A DNA stretch of 64,000 nt from Elusimicrobium simillimum (GTDB taxonomy: Bacteria > Elusimicrobiota > Elusimicrobia > Elusimicrobiales > Elusimicrobiaceae), in the NCBI RefSeq assembly GCF_049639735.1, contig NZ_JBEVVA010000003.1, positions 1,612,001 through 1,676,000 of the forward strand. Direction: 5' to 3'. Positions 52,546-60,308 of the stretch are shown here, one piece after another. The position numbers and the translations under genes were made by a program. The notes beneath the pieces were generated by a model. It saw nothing but the letters and a program-made list of their open reading frames with translations, searched no databases and was not told where the DNA came from. Within the stretch, counting starts at the first letter, position 1. Each line of letters begins with the position of its first letter.

Positions 52546-54609
52546 TTACTGCCTTGCGTAAAGCTGCTCTTCCAGCATTTTAATCCTGCGTTCCAAGTCT
52601 TCCACCGCTTCTTCTTTACACTTGGGGCATTCTTTATGCTCGCCCTCAAGATAGCCGCACTTGGGGCAGACGCTGAAGGTTGGCGTGATAGAAAAGTAAG
52701 GCAATGTATAGTTCTCACACGCTTTTTTAATAAGCGTTTTAAGCGCCTTAATATCTTTAACTTTCTCGCCCATGTAAATGTGCAGCACCGTGCCGCCCGT
52801 GTATTTGCCCTGTAAAGAATCCTGCAAATCAAGGAATTCAAACAAGTCGTCTGTATAGTTAACCGGTAATTGGCTGGAGTTGGTGTAGAAAGGTTCGCTG
52901 CCTTTTTTTACCTGCGCCTCGTTAGCCACAATAATGTCAGGATACTGTGTTTTGTCCAGTCTGGCTAAGCGGTACGAGGTGCCCTCGGCGGGCGTGGCTT
53001 CCAGGTTATAGTTATTGTCCGTTTCCTGCTGGAACCTGACCAGCGTTTCTCTCATATAATCAAGCACACGCTCGCTAAACTTGCGGCCGCGCTCCGTGCC
53101 TATATCTTCGCCAAGTAAATTCAAACACGCTTCGTTAAGGCCCACTAAACCTATGGTGGAGAAGTGGTTCTTCCAGTACTGATTAAAGCGTTCTTTAACT
53201 ACGCGCAGGTAAAACTTCATGTAAGGGTAAAGGTTGCCCTCGGTAAAACGCTCAATAATTTTGCGTTTAATTTCAAGGCTGTCTTTGGCCAGTTCCATAA
53301 GTTCTTCTAAGCGTTTAAAAAAGTCTTCCTCGTCCTTAGCCAGGTAGCCGAGCCTTGGCATGTTAATAGTAACCACGCCTATGGAGCCCGTTAACGGCGC
53401 CGCGCCAAACAGGCCGCCGCCGCGTTTTTTAAGCTCTCTGTTATCAATCCTAAGGCGGCAGCACATAGACCTGGCGTCCTCGGGGCTCATGTCAGAGTTA
53501 ATAAAGTTGGCAAAGTACGGTATACCGTATTTGGCGGTAATGTCCCACAGCGGGTCAAGCTGCGGGTTATCCCAGTCAAAATCTTTAGTTACGTTGTATG
53601 TGGGTATGGGGAAGGTGAACACGCGGCCTTTAGCGTCGCCGTCAAGCATAATTTCCAAGAAAGCTTTGTTAAGCAGGTCCATTTCCGCCTGAAACTCGCC
53701 ATACGTTTTATCCATCAGCTTACCGCCTATTATAACGGGCTGCGTTTTAAAATAAGACGGCACGTTAAGGTCCATAGTAAGGTTGGTAAACGGAGTTTGA
53801 AAACCGACGCGGGTAGGCACGTTTACGTTAAATAAAAACTCCTGCAAAGCCTGTTTTACATCTTTATAGCTGAGCTTATCATAGTAGATAAACGGTGCCA
53901 GCAGCGTGTCAAAGTTAGAAAACGCCTGCGCGCCGGCGGATTCACCCTGTAAAGTGTAAAAAAAGTTTACTATCTGGCCAAGAGCGGTGCGTAAATGCTT
54001 GGCGGGTTTACTTTCCGCCTTGCCTGCCACGCCTTTAAAACCTACCGTTAGCAAATCCTGCAAGTCCCAACCCACGCAGTACGCGCCCAAAAGGCCAAGG
54101 TCATGTATATGAAAAGCGCCTTCTTGGTGCGCTTTGCGGATGGTATCGGGGTAAATTTTGTTAAGCCAGTATACTTTGCTGATTTCTGAAGAAATGTAGT
54201 TGTTAAGCCCCTGCAGAGAGTAGCTCATATTACTGTTTTCGTTTACCTGCCAGTCCATTTTTTTAAGATACTGGTCCACCAGGTCCACGTTGAACTTGGA
54301 GGTAATTTCCCTCATTTTAGAGTGCTGGTCTCTGTAAAGAATATAAGCTTTGGCTGTTTTATGAAAATTAGATGTTAAAAGAACGTCTTCCACAATGTCC
54401 TGCACGTTTTCAACGTTTGGGGCGACGTCAGAGTAAAGCTGCTGTATAATATTTACCACTCTTATTGTAAGTTTATCCGCTGTTTCTTTGGTAAATTCAC
54501 CGGTGGCCTCGCCTGCTTTTTGTATGGCGCGCGTAATTTTTTTAGAGTCGAATTTCTGTGTGGTTCCGTCTCTTTTAACAATGCTTATAATTATGTCGGA
54601 CTTTTCCAT
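52546..54609 (-). CDS. nrdD: Anaerobic ribonucleoside-triphosphate reductase, large part lacking the glycyl-radical motif
   Basis: Class III reductase making dNTPs without oxygen. 687 residues from MEKSDIII at 54609 (AAGGAAG upstream); the upstream extension is rejected. N-terminal ATP-cone (IVKRDGTTQKFDSKKITRAIQKAG, about residues 10-95), then the catalytic barrel with MCCRLRIDNRELKKRGGGLFG and SIGVVTINMPRLGYLA. The zinc ribbon CPKCGYLEGEHKECPKC is near the end, followed by a coiled-coil-like tail EDLERRIKMLEEQL. The usual RVxGY glycyl-radical segment after the zinc ribbon is missing and is instead in the gene at 52176. Confidence 0.93.
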   Translation of the reverse strand: MEKSDIIISIVKRDGTTQKFDSKKITRAIQKAGEATGEFTKETADKLTIRVVNIIQQLYSDVAPNVENVQDIVEDVLLTSNFHKTAKAYILYRDQHSKMREITSKFNVDLVDQYLKKMDWQVNENSNMSYSLQGLNNYISSEISKVYWLNKIYPDTIRKAHQEGAFHIHDLGLLGAYCVGWDLQDLLTVGFKGVAGKAESKPAKHLRTALGQIVNFFYTLQGESAGAQAFSNFDTLLAPFIYYDKLSYKDVKQALQEFLFNVNVPTRVGFQTPFTNLTMDLNVPSYFKTQPVIIGGKLMDKTYGEFQAEMDLLNKAFLEIMLDGDAKGRVFTFPIPTYNVTKDFDWDNPQLDPLWDITAKYGIPYFANFINSDMSPEDARSMCCRLRIDNRELKKRGGGLFGAAPLTGSIGVVTINMPRLGYLAKDEEDFFKRLEELMELAKDSLEIKRKIIERFTEGNLYPYMKFYLRVVKERFNQYWKNHFSTIGLVGLNEACLNLLGEDIGTERGRKFSERVLDYMRETLVRFQQETDNNYNLEATPAEGTSYRLARLDKTQYPDIIVANEAQVKKGSEPFYTNSSQLPVNYTDDLFEFLDLQDSLQGKYTGGTVLHIYMGEKVKDIKALKTLIKKACENYTLPYFSITPTFSVCPKCGYLEGEHKECPKCKEEAVEDLERRIKMLEEQLYARQ

Positions 54610-54670
54610 GAGGGGACTTCCTTTTCTTAATATAATGCTGAAAACTGTTGCAGGTTTTGTTTTCTTTTCT

Positions 54671-54719
54671 AATTTTCGCAAATATGCGGGAAAATTGCAA
54701 ATCCCCTATACAGCGGGGG
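54671..54719. promoter_or_regulatory. Palindromes upstream of nrdD
   Basis: 54671-54696: AATTTTCGCA / TGCG-gg-AAAATT, imperfect 10-bp dyad. 54703-54718: CCCC / GGGG hairpin. Possible operator for nrdD; neither matches the NrdR-box consensus well. Confidence 0.3.
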
Positions 54720-54781
54720 TAAAGTTTGGCACGTAGTTTGGGGCCGCGCCGTCTAAAATTTGACTTTGGCTCATTTTTATA

Positions 54782-54810
54782 TTGACTGCGGGGGCGGAAA
54801 CTTGTTTAAT
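54782..54810 (+). promoter_or_regulatory. Candidate sigma-70 promoter for the 54849 gene
   Basis: TTGACT, 17-bp spacer, TTTAAT, 39 bp upstream of the start codon. A GGGAGGGG ribosome site follows before the ATG. Confidence 0.45.
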
Positions 54811-54848
54811 ATTATTATACGTATAAATATATACGGCGGGAGGGGCTT

Positions 54849-55103
54849 ATGTTGGTTTATCAAATTTGCGCAGGGGTACTTACGGTAGCGTTGGTAATTT
54901 TAATAATTTACGCGGTAAAATTTCTTATACAAGCAAGAGAAACGGCCGAGTCTGTAGAACTTTTAGTGCTAAACGCCAACGAGCAGGTAGAACGCACCAG
55001 CAAAACATTTGAACTGTTGGAAACTATTACACTGTCGCTCTCGGGCACATGGGGCAAAGTTTTTGGCGCGGCTATGGCGCTGGCCAAATTCGCCAAGAAA
55101 TAA
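54849..55103 (+). CDS. Small membrane-anchored helical protein
   Basis: 84 residues. One N-terminal membrane helix (VLTVALVILIIYAVKFLI) followed by an amphipathic helical region (ETAESVELLVLNANEQVERTSKTFE) and a hydrophobic tail. The layout resembles DUF948-type envelope proteins. Strong ribosome site; own promoter and terminator. Function unknown. Confidence 0.6.
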   Translation: MLVYQICAGVLTVALVILIIYAVKFLIQARETAESVELLVLNANEQVERTSKTFELLETITLSLSGTWGKVFGAAMALAKFAKK

Positions 55104-55121
55104 ATAAATTTGTTGTTATAT

Positions 55122-55149
55122 AATAATCCCCCTGTACTGGGGGATTATT
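55122..55149 (+). terminator. Terminator between small membrane gene and pilins
   Basis: AATAATCCCCC / GGGGGATTATT, 11-bp stem with a 6-nt loop. Confidence 0.88.
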
Positions 55150-55167
55150 GTCTTAAGGAGATAAAAT

Positions 55168-55680
55168 ATGAAAAAGGGTTTTACACTGATTGAGTTATTG
55201 GTAGTGGTACTTATTATAGGTATACTTGCCGCAATTGCTTTGCCGCAGTATACAAAAGCGGTGGAAAAGTCACGTCTGGCCGAAGCCGGACTTATGCTTA
55301 AAACAATTAAAGACGCCGGCCAAATTTATGACCTGGCGCAAGGCGGCCCCATTAACCCGGAAACCCCTTATCAAATATCCGCGCCTACAATTGATGATTT
55401 GGATATAGACCTGCCCGGCACAAAAATAGGCACACAGTTTGTGCAAACTAAAAACTTCCTTTACGCAGTAATCTACTCCCCGGGCGGCACACCTGTGGCT
55501 TACCGCAGAAACACCGGCCCCGGCGGCGCGGACTGTACAACAAGTTTTAACTGTATGCTTTGCTTATATGTGGACGACACAACAGGCGAAATAAAGTGTT
55601 CTTATGACGACGATAAATACGAAAGTATTTGCAAAGGGTCCGGATACGCGTACGAAGCAGGCGCGGGGCAATGCTGGTAA
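55168..55680 (+). CDS. Type IV pilin-like protein, tandem copy 1
   Basis: 170 residues, AAGGAG 8 bp before the ATG. Prepilin leader MKKG|FTLIE, hydrophobic helix, ALPQYTKAVEKSRLAEAG. The globular domain contains four or five cysteines (DCTTSFNCMLCL, SICKG, QCW) that could form a D-region disulfide. Lies 17 bp before a second pilin gene with the same leader; the pair forms one transcript. Confidence 0.88.
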   Translation: MKKGFTLIELLVVVLIIGILAAIALPQYTKAVEKSRLAEAGLMLKTIKDAGQIYDLAQGGPINPETPYQISAPTIDDLDIDLPGTKIGTQFVQTKNFLYAVIYSPGGTPVAYRRNTGPGGADCTTSFNCMLCLYVDDTTGEIKCSYDDDKYESICKGSGYAYEAGAGQCW

Positions 55681-55697
55681 ATTCAAGGAGATAAAAA

Positions 55698-56186
55698 ATG
55701 AAGAAAGGTTTTACACTGATTGAACTTTTGGTAGTAGTACTTATTATAGGCATACTTGCGGCAATCGCTTTGCCGCAGTATACCAAAGCTGTGGAAAAAT
55801 CCCGCATAGCGGAAGCTAAAACAGTATTAAGAGCGCTGGGCTCTGCGGGGGACTTTGCGTTTATGTCTGACTATGAAACCGCCTCACGCGCTTCCGAAGA
55901 CGAGTTATACGCCATGGGCGGGATAGATAAACCGACGTCAAAAAATTTTACCTATTATATAGATGAAGCTATTTGCGGGAGCAACGGGTTATGCGGACTA
56001 TCTATAATAGCGGAAAATACCAAACGCGGCTATATTGTGCAGTATTTTACACCTGCCTATGATGGTGGCACGGACCCCATTTACAGCAACCGGTACCACT
56101 GCCAGTCGCTAGACGGTGATAATGATAGTATTTGCAAAACAATCGGCGCAAAAAAAGACGATGACGGCTATTGGCTGTTGGATTGA
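55698..56186 (+). CDS. Type IV pilin-like protein, tandem copy 2
   Basis: 162 residues, AAGGAG upstream. N-terminal 35 residues almost identical to copy 1 (leader, helix, ALPQYTKAVEKSR), after which sequence diverges sharply. Cysteines cluster in the middle (CGSNGLCGL) and near the end (HCQS, ICKT). Terminator follows. Tandem duplication with divergence of the exposed domain is the simplest origin. Confidence 0.88.
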   Translation: MKKGFTLIELLVVVLIIGILAAIALPQYTKAVEKSRIAEAKTVLRALGSAGDFAFMSDYETASRASEDELYAMGGIDKPTSKNFTYYIDEAICGSNGLCGLSIIAENTKRGYIVQYFTPAYDGGTDPIYSNRYHCQSLDGDNDSICKTIGAKKDDDGYWLLD

Positions 56187-56202
56187 TAAATTTATAAAAA
56201 AT

Positions 56203-56243
56203 AAAATACCGCGCCGGGCTTAACTCCGGTGCGGTATTTTTAT
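56203..56243 (+). terminator. Terminator behind the tandem pilins
   Basis: AAAATACCGC / GCGGTATTTT with an inner CCGG / CCGG pairing, then TTATATAT. Confidence 0.9.
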
Positions 56244-56343
56244 ATATTATTGCAGCGCCCTCAGGCCTGTAAGGGCGTGAGGCCCCCAAGCAAAGCTGTT
56301 ATTATATTTACTGCCAAAGGAACGGTGTTTTTTAATTAGCAAA

Positions 56344-56369
56344 GGGCGGACACAAGATCCGCCCCTACA
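56344..56369 (+). repeat. REP-like short palindrome, copy D
   Basis: GGGCGGA / TCCGCCC, 7-bp stem, 7-nt loop, CCTACA tail. Differs from copy B at one base. Confidence 0.75.
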
Positions 56370-56370
56370 T

Positions 56371-56404
56371 TGACATACTCCCCCAAGCTAAAGTGGGAAA
56401 GATT
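56371..56404. mobile_element. Possible IS200/IS605-type end remnant
   Basis: TGACATACTCCCCC followed by AAGCTAAAGTGGGAAAGATT resembles the terminal hairpin (GACATACTCCC...GCTAAAG...GTGGGATT) common at ends of IS200/IS605 elements. No transposase gene is near, so at most a solo end or non-autonomous remnant. Recognised from memory. Confidence 0.35.
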
Positions 56405-56406
56405 AA

Positions 56407-57606
56407 CTAATACTTAAACCGGCCGCTTTCGTATATAGTTACCACCTTGCCGTTTTTTAGCGTAGCTTTAACTATTTTATCTTCTGTGTTAATAATGTCC
56501 CAGTGTAAAGATGAGTCATTATAACCAAGCGCTTTCTTTTTTACTTTGGTAAGTTTGCTTACGTCACCGGCAAAGGTATCTGCGTAGCTGGAACCCAAAG
56601 CTATGTGCGAGTTGCCGTATTTACCGCCAAAATTCTCGTCAAATAGAGTGTCAGCCATAAAGCGGTCTATCTTTGACATTCTTGCGTCTGTAAGAGAGTA
56701 TTCCCCCACCTGCGCCGCGCCGGCGTCCATGGCTATCATTTTTTTAAGGTACTGCTCGCCTTTCGCTGCTTTGGCTTTTACCACGCGGCCTTTGGCAAAC
56801 TCTACTTTAATATTTTCAATAATCTGCCCGCTTCTAAGTGACTTTAAATTGGCAAAATACGTGCCTTTTGTGCCGCGCCAATCGGGCGAGGTAAATATCT
56901 CGAACGACGGCATATTGCAGCCGCGCGCGCATAAAAATTTGCGCTGCTCACCAAGTTTAACGGTTAAATCCATATTTTTACTTTGCGTATTAATAGTGTC
57001 TATTTTAAGGCTGCCCAGCCAGGCGGCGATATCGTTCATACTTTTAAATATTTCCTGCCATTTGGCTATGGGGTCGCGCTCGGTAATGTAAACGGCTTTT
57101 TTAACCTGCTCCGCGTACTGCGCCACGGTAAGGCCCGCGCTTTTGGCAAGCGCCTCGGTAGGAAAACTGCACAGCGTCCAGCCAAAATCCCCCGCCGCTT
57201 CACGTTTATCTAAAATTTCTCTAATACCCTTTTTGGCAAGCGCGGCAAGCGCTATTTTTTTAGGGTCAACCGCGGCCAAATGTGTAAGGCTTTGCGGCGC
57301 GTGTATGGCTATAAGCCCGTTAAGGCTTGCCTGTTGCGCTACCACCCATTTTGGCATATTTTTAAGCTGGGTATTGTCAGCATATGTATAAAAAGATTTG
57401 GCGCTGGCTTCTGAGTTTAACATTTGTAAAACAGGATTGAATTTTTCTTTAATAAGTATTTCAAACACCCTGTCCGCAAGCGTTGTGGCGGCGGCGTCAT
57501 AACGCACCAAAATTGAGTCATATTTTTTAAATTTCCCCGTCCTGGCCTGTTTAAGCGCCCAGACAAGCACTTGGGCGTATTTTTGCAATTCTTTATCTGT
57601 GAACAT
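56407..57606 (-). CDS. M29-family aminopeptidase
   Basis: Metal-dependent aminopeptidase, cytoplasmic. 399 residues from MFTDKELQ at 57606 with AGGAG upstream; the longer frame is rejected. Family features: N-terminal YAQVLVWALK, GCNMPSFEIFTSP (P-x-x-E-x-F-T-S-P), VGEYSLTD with metal-binding Glu, LFDENFGGKYGNSHIALGSSY, and LHWDIIN near the C-terminus. Suits a peptide- or amino-acid-fermenting lifestyle. Confidence 0.88.
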   Translation of the reverse strand: MFTDKELQKYAQVLVWALKQARTGKFKKYDSILVRYDAAATTLADRVFEILIKEKFNPVLQMLNSEASAKSFYTYADNTQLKNMPKWVVAQQASLNGLIAIHAPQSLTHLAAVDPKKIALAALAKKGIREILDKREAAGDFGWTLCSFPTEALAKSAGLTVAQYAEQVKKAVYITERDPIAKWQEIFKSMNDIAAWLGSLKIDTINTQSKNMDLTVKLGEQRKFLCARGCNMPSFEIFTSPDWRGTKGTYFANLKSLRSGQIIENIKVEFAKGRVVKAKAAKGEQYLKKMIAMDAGAAQVGEYSLTDARMSKIDRFMADTLFDENFGGKYGNSHIALGSSYADTFAGDVSKLTKVKKKALGYNDSSLHWDIINTEDKIVKATLKNGKVVTIYESGRFKY

Positions 57607-57669
57607 ATTGATTCTCCTATTCTTTATATAATGATATAATAAAAATAAGATTTTATACAAAGGTGTTTT

Positions 57670-58425
57670 ATGAAGAAAATTCTATTCCTTTTACTTATGA
57701 CGGCGGCTGTGTGCGCGCATGCTGACTTTTCACCAAAGCCCGAGATTGACTTTATTTTCACAAACAAAAACTCTGAGAAATTGCAAATTGTGCCGGAATA
57801 TTCAGAGCTTATTGTATGCGCCGACGCGCTGTGCGACAAAAGCGAACCTCTCGGCCATTATGGCATGCAAAAGCTTTATTGCGACCGCGACACCTGCCAC
57901 GCAGTAACCTATGACTTTAAACCTTACGCTAAACTTTTTGTAATGTTTTCAGACGGAGTACAAAGAGAAAGCAATGTTTTTAAAGTGCACGAAAAAATAT
58001 TTTCTAAATACACCGTTGATATAAACGGCGACGACCTTAAAATATCTTTTAAAGAATCTTCCAACACCGTAAGTGAAATGCTTAAGCTGGACACTATATT
58101 TTCAGTAGTAAGCTCTTTTATACTTGAAATTCTGGCCGCGCTGGCATTTTTAGCGGTAATGAAAAAGCCTTTCTCTATAATGAAAGCAGTAGTGATAGCT
58201 AACATTCTTACGCTGCCCGCCACATGGTTTCTGCTGCCACGCTATATAGCGCAGTCTTATATTATATGGATACTAACCTTTTTAATTGAGGTTGGGCTGA
58301 TATACCTGCTTAACAAACGCCGCATTAACCTGCACGACTCTGTACTACTGGCGCTGGTAACAAATATATCAAGCTATAGTTTTGGCATGATGCTGTCATT
58401 TGTTATGGTACCGCTTTTAATGTAA
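57670..58425 (+). CDS. Exported/membrane protein of unknown function
   Basis: 251 residues. Signal peptide ends CAHADF; residues 20-135 are a periplasmic beta-rich domain with two cysteine pairs (VCADALCDK, YCDRDTCH); the C-terminal 110 residues form four membrane helices. No family recognised. Divergent from the M29 gene, with AGGTG ribosome site and own terminator. Confidence 0.65.
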   Translation: MKKILFLLLMTAAVCAHADFSPKPEIDFIFTNKNSEKLQIVPEYSELIVCADALCDKSEPLGHYGMQKLYCDRDTCHAVTYDFKPYAKLFVMFSDGVQRESNVFKVHEKIFSKYTVDINGDDLKISFKESSNTVSEMLKLDTIFSVVSSFILEILAALAFLAVMKKPFSIMKAVVIANILTLPATWFLLPRYIAQSYIIWILTFLIEVGLIYLLNKRRINLHDSVLLALVTNISSYSFGMMLSFVMVPLLM

Positions 58426-58440
58426 AATATTTTTGAAATT

Positions 58441-58478
58441 AAAATGCCCCGCTCAAACTGAGCGGGGCATTTTTTTTA
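58441..58478. terminator. Bidirectional terminator between 57670 gene and Tad-like operon
   Basis: ATGCCCCGCTCA / TGAGCGGGGCAT, 12-bp perfect stem flanked by A and T runs. Confidence 0.95.
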
Positions 58479-58484
58479 TATTAA

Positions 58485-59045
58485 TTATTTTCTTTTTCTT
58501 ATATTAAGTTCAAAGGAGTTTGGCCTGTCTCTGTTGGAAACAAACTTTCTTACAGGCGGCAGTTGGCCGCCCGCTTCGCACAGGTAGCTGAACCCGCGGT
58601 AACAGTTTTCCCTAATACGCTGGTCTTCGCATATTTTATGTTTATTGTAGTTGCACAGTATGCCCGCGCGTACGGGGCGGGTGTGTACGGTTAAAATAAT
58701 CTCGTTCCATACCTGCGTTCTTTTAACGTCCAGCTTCATGGTGCTTAAACTTAAAAAGTTTCTTGTAGCCATATTGTTAAAACCGATGTATTCAGAAACT
58801 GACTTTTCTATATCTTTAAGTAAAAAGTTTTTGTCCCAGCCGGATGCGTAGTATTCGTCCGGGTGCGCCTCCAACTGCCAGCGGCGCGCGGCATAAGTGG
58901 CGGCAATTTCCATCTTTTGCACCAGCACCAGCAGCGCGAATATTTTGGACATAAAAAGTATAAAAATTAAAAATAACGGCAGCAGCAGCACAACCTCTGT
59001 TGTGGCCTGACCGCGGCGGTTGACAACAAAATACTTTCTTATCAT
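58485..59045 (-). CDS. TadE-like pilus assembly protein
   Basis: 186 residues. N-terminal RRGQATTEVVLLLPLFLIFILF is the class III (Tad-type) leader: Gly before the cleavage site, Glu at +5 and a hydrophobic helix. The rest is predicted extracytoplasmic with two cysteine pairs (CNYNKHKIC, CYRGFSYLC). TadE/TadF proteins are minor pseudopilins of Flp pili. ATG overlaps the previous stop (ATGA). Last gene of the signalling-pilus operon. Confidence 0.85.
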   Translation of the reverse strand: MIRKYFVVNRRGQATTEVVLLLPLFLIFILFMSKIFALLVLVQKMEIAATYAARRWQLEAHPDEYYASGWDKNFLLKDIEKSVSEYIGFNNMATRNFLSLSTMKLDVKRTQVWNEIILTVHTRPVRAGILCNYNKHKICEDQRIRENCYRGFSYLCEAGGQLPPVRKFVSNRDRPNSFELNIRKRK

Positions 59046-60136
59046 GGCTCTAACCTCACCTGGTATTTAGACGTGGGTTTGGGCCAGACGCAGTTGTTAT
59101 TTTTGTTACCGCACTGAATAGAAACTTTTGCCCTTACGCGCGGGTTGTAGCGGGTAAGATTAATATTAAAATAGTTGTTAGGCGGCGTAAAAGGCTGCAC
59201 AACATCCACACCCCTGTACATTTTTTTAAGTACAGTTCTTGAGCCCGCGTCCGGAAAAGAAAACTGGTAAACGGAATCCTCGGAATGATAGTCCGATATG
59301 ACATATTGCGTCGGCGGGTCAATAGCGCCAAAGTGCCAATATTGCGTGCCAAACTGTTCAAGTTCAGCATAGTTGGCTATAAATTTTTTAAGGCGCATCT
59401 CATCCATCCTGATATTTAATCCGCTAAACGACCGCGCGCCCTCTTTACCGCATATAGACATGTTAACATCTTCACCTAAATTCATACAGTATGACTTCCT
59501 GAAAAAGCTTTGTTTCTCAGATAAATCTTTATAAACGTTATACTGCTCTTTCTGTATATCGCCAAGTACGTTATAATAAATCATGTACATTTTGAAAAAC
59601 TGGCCAAACACCGTTCTGTTAACATAATATTTGTCTGATATCTCACGGTCAGTAAGAGTTAACCAGGCGTCTTCATCAAGCGTAGGGGCCTCTTTATCCC
59701 AGCCGGGGCGCATGCCCGCGGCGTACTTAATATCCCATTGCTGGTCAGTGTCTTTAGGCGCCCAAGAGCCTTCATCATCCATATTACCCGCGCCGGGGAA
59801 CGCGCCGCCGCGGTAAAACCAGTCGTAAATTGTAAGAGTTTCCCCGCCGTCTTTGTGCTGGATGGGAATGTTCATCTCCCCTCTAAACAGCCTGTAAGGC
59901 ATAGCGCCGTTCATATAGGCGGTAGCGTTAAGAATGGTGGCTGCGGGCTGCATCTCCACCACTACCGAGGAGTCTATGGCGAACTGTTGTTTAATTTTTT
60001 CTCTGGAGAGTTTGGCGGTCTCGTAAATAAGATAAATAATAAGCAGCACTATAGGCACAAGCATAACCGCGGGAAGCAGAAACTGCCCCCTTTTGCCGCG
60101 TAAGCCGTTAAGCATAGTGCTAAATATACCTATCAT
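59042..60136 (-). CDS. TadG-like pilus-associated protein
   Basis: 364 residues. N-terminal GKRGQFLLPAVMLVPIVLLIIYLIYETAKLSREK is a membrane helix resembling the TadG/TadE leader. The large exported part contains three or four cysteines and many aromatic residues, and ends with VSIQCGNKNNNCVW. No von Willebrand motif (MIDAS) is evident. Start overlaps the 54-residue gene stop (TAATG). Confidence 0.7.
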   Translation of the reverse strand: MIGIFSTMLNGLRGKRGQFLLPAVMLVPIVLLIIYLIYETAKLSREKIKQQFAIDSSVVVEMQPAATILNATAYMNGAMPYRLFRGEMNIPIQHKDGGETLTIYDWFYRGGAFPGAGNMDDEGSWAPKDTDQQWDIKYAAGMRPGWDKEAPTLDEDAWLTLTDREISDKYYVNRTVFGQFFKMYMIYYNVLGDIQKEQYNVYKDLSEKQSFFRKSYCMNLGEDVNMSICGKEGARSFSGLNIRMDEMRLKKFIANYAELEQFGTQYWHFGAIDPPTQYVISDYHSEDSVYQFSFPDAGSRTVLKKMYRGVDVVQPFTPPNNYFNINLTRYNPRVRAKVSIQCGNKNNNCVWPKPTSKYQVRLEP

Positions 60137-60300
60137 TACCCAAGCACCCCGCCTATAAGATAAAAAAACATACCCGCAAGCTTTTCGTGAAATAAGACAA
60201 AAAAGGTCAAAATTAAACTTACCACTGTGCCGAGCAACAACATAAACTCAACAGTGCTTTGACCTTTTTTATCTTTAACAAAAAACTTTTTTAACTGCAT
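60136..60300 (-). CDS. 54-residue Flp/TadE-like pseudopilin
   Basis: Short gene read on the minus strand from ATG 60300 with AGGAG 6 bp upstream to a TAA that overlaps the next ATG. Residues 11-16 (KKGQST) with VEFMLLLGTVVSLILTFFVLF give a class III leader: Gly13, Glu18 and a long hydrophobic helix, then a short tail. Size and layout match Flp pilins of about 50-60 residues, though the helix Tyr usually next to Glu is Phe. Likely the major or a minor subunit of the pilus built with its two downstream neighbours. Confidence 0.78.
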   Translation of the reverse strand: MQLKKFFVKDKKGQSTVEFMLLLGTVVSLILTFFVLFHEKLAGMFFYLIGGVLG

Positions 60301-60308
60301 TGTAACTC

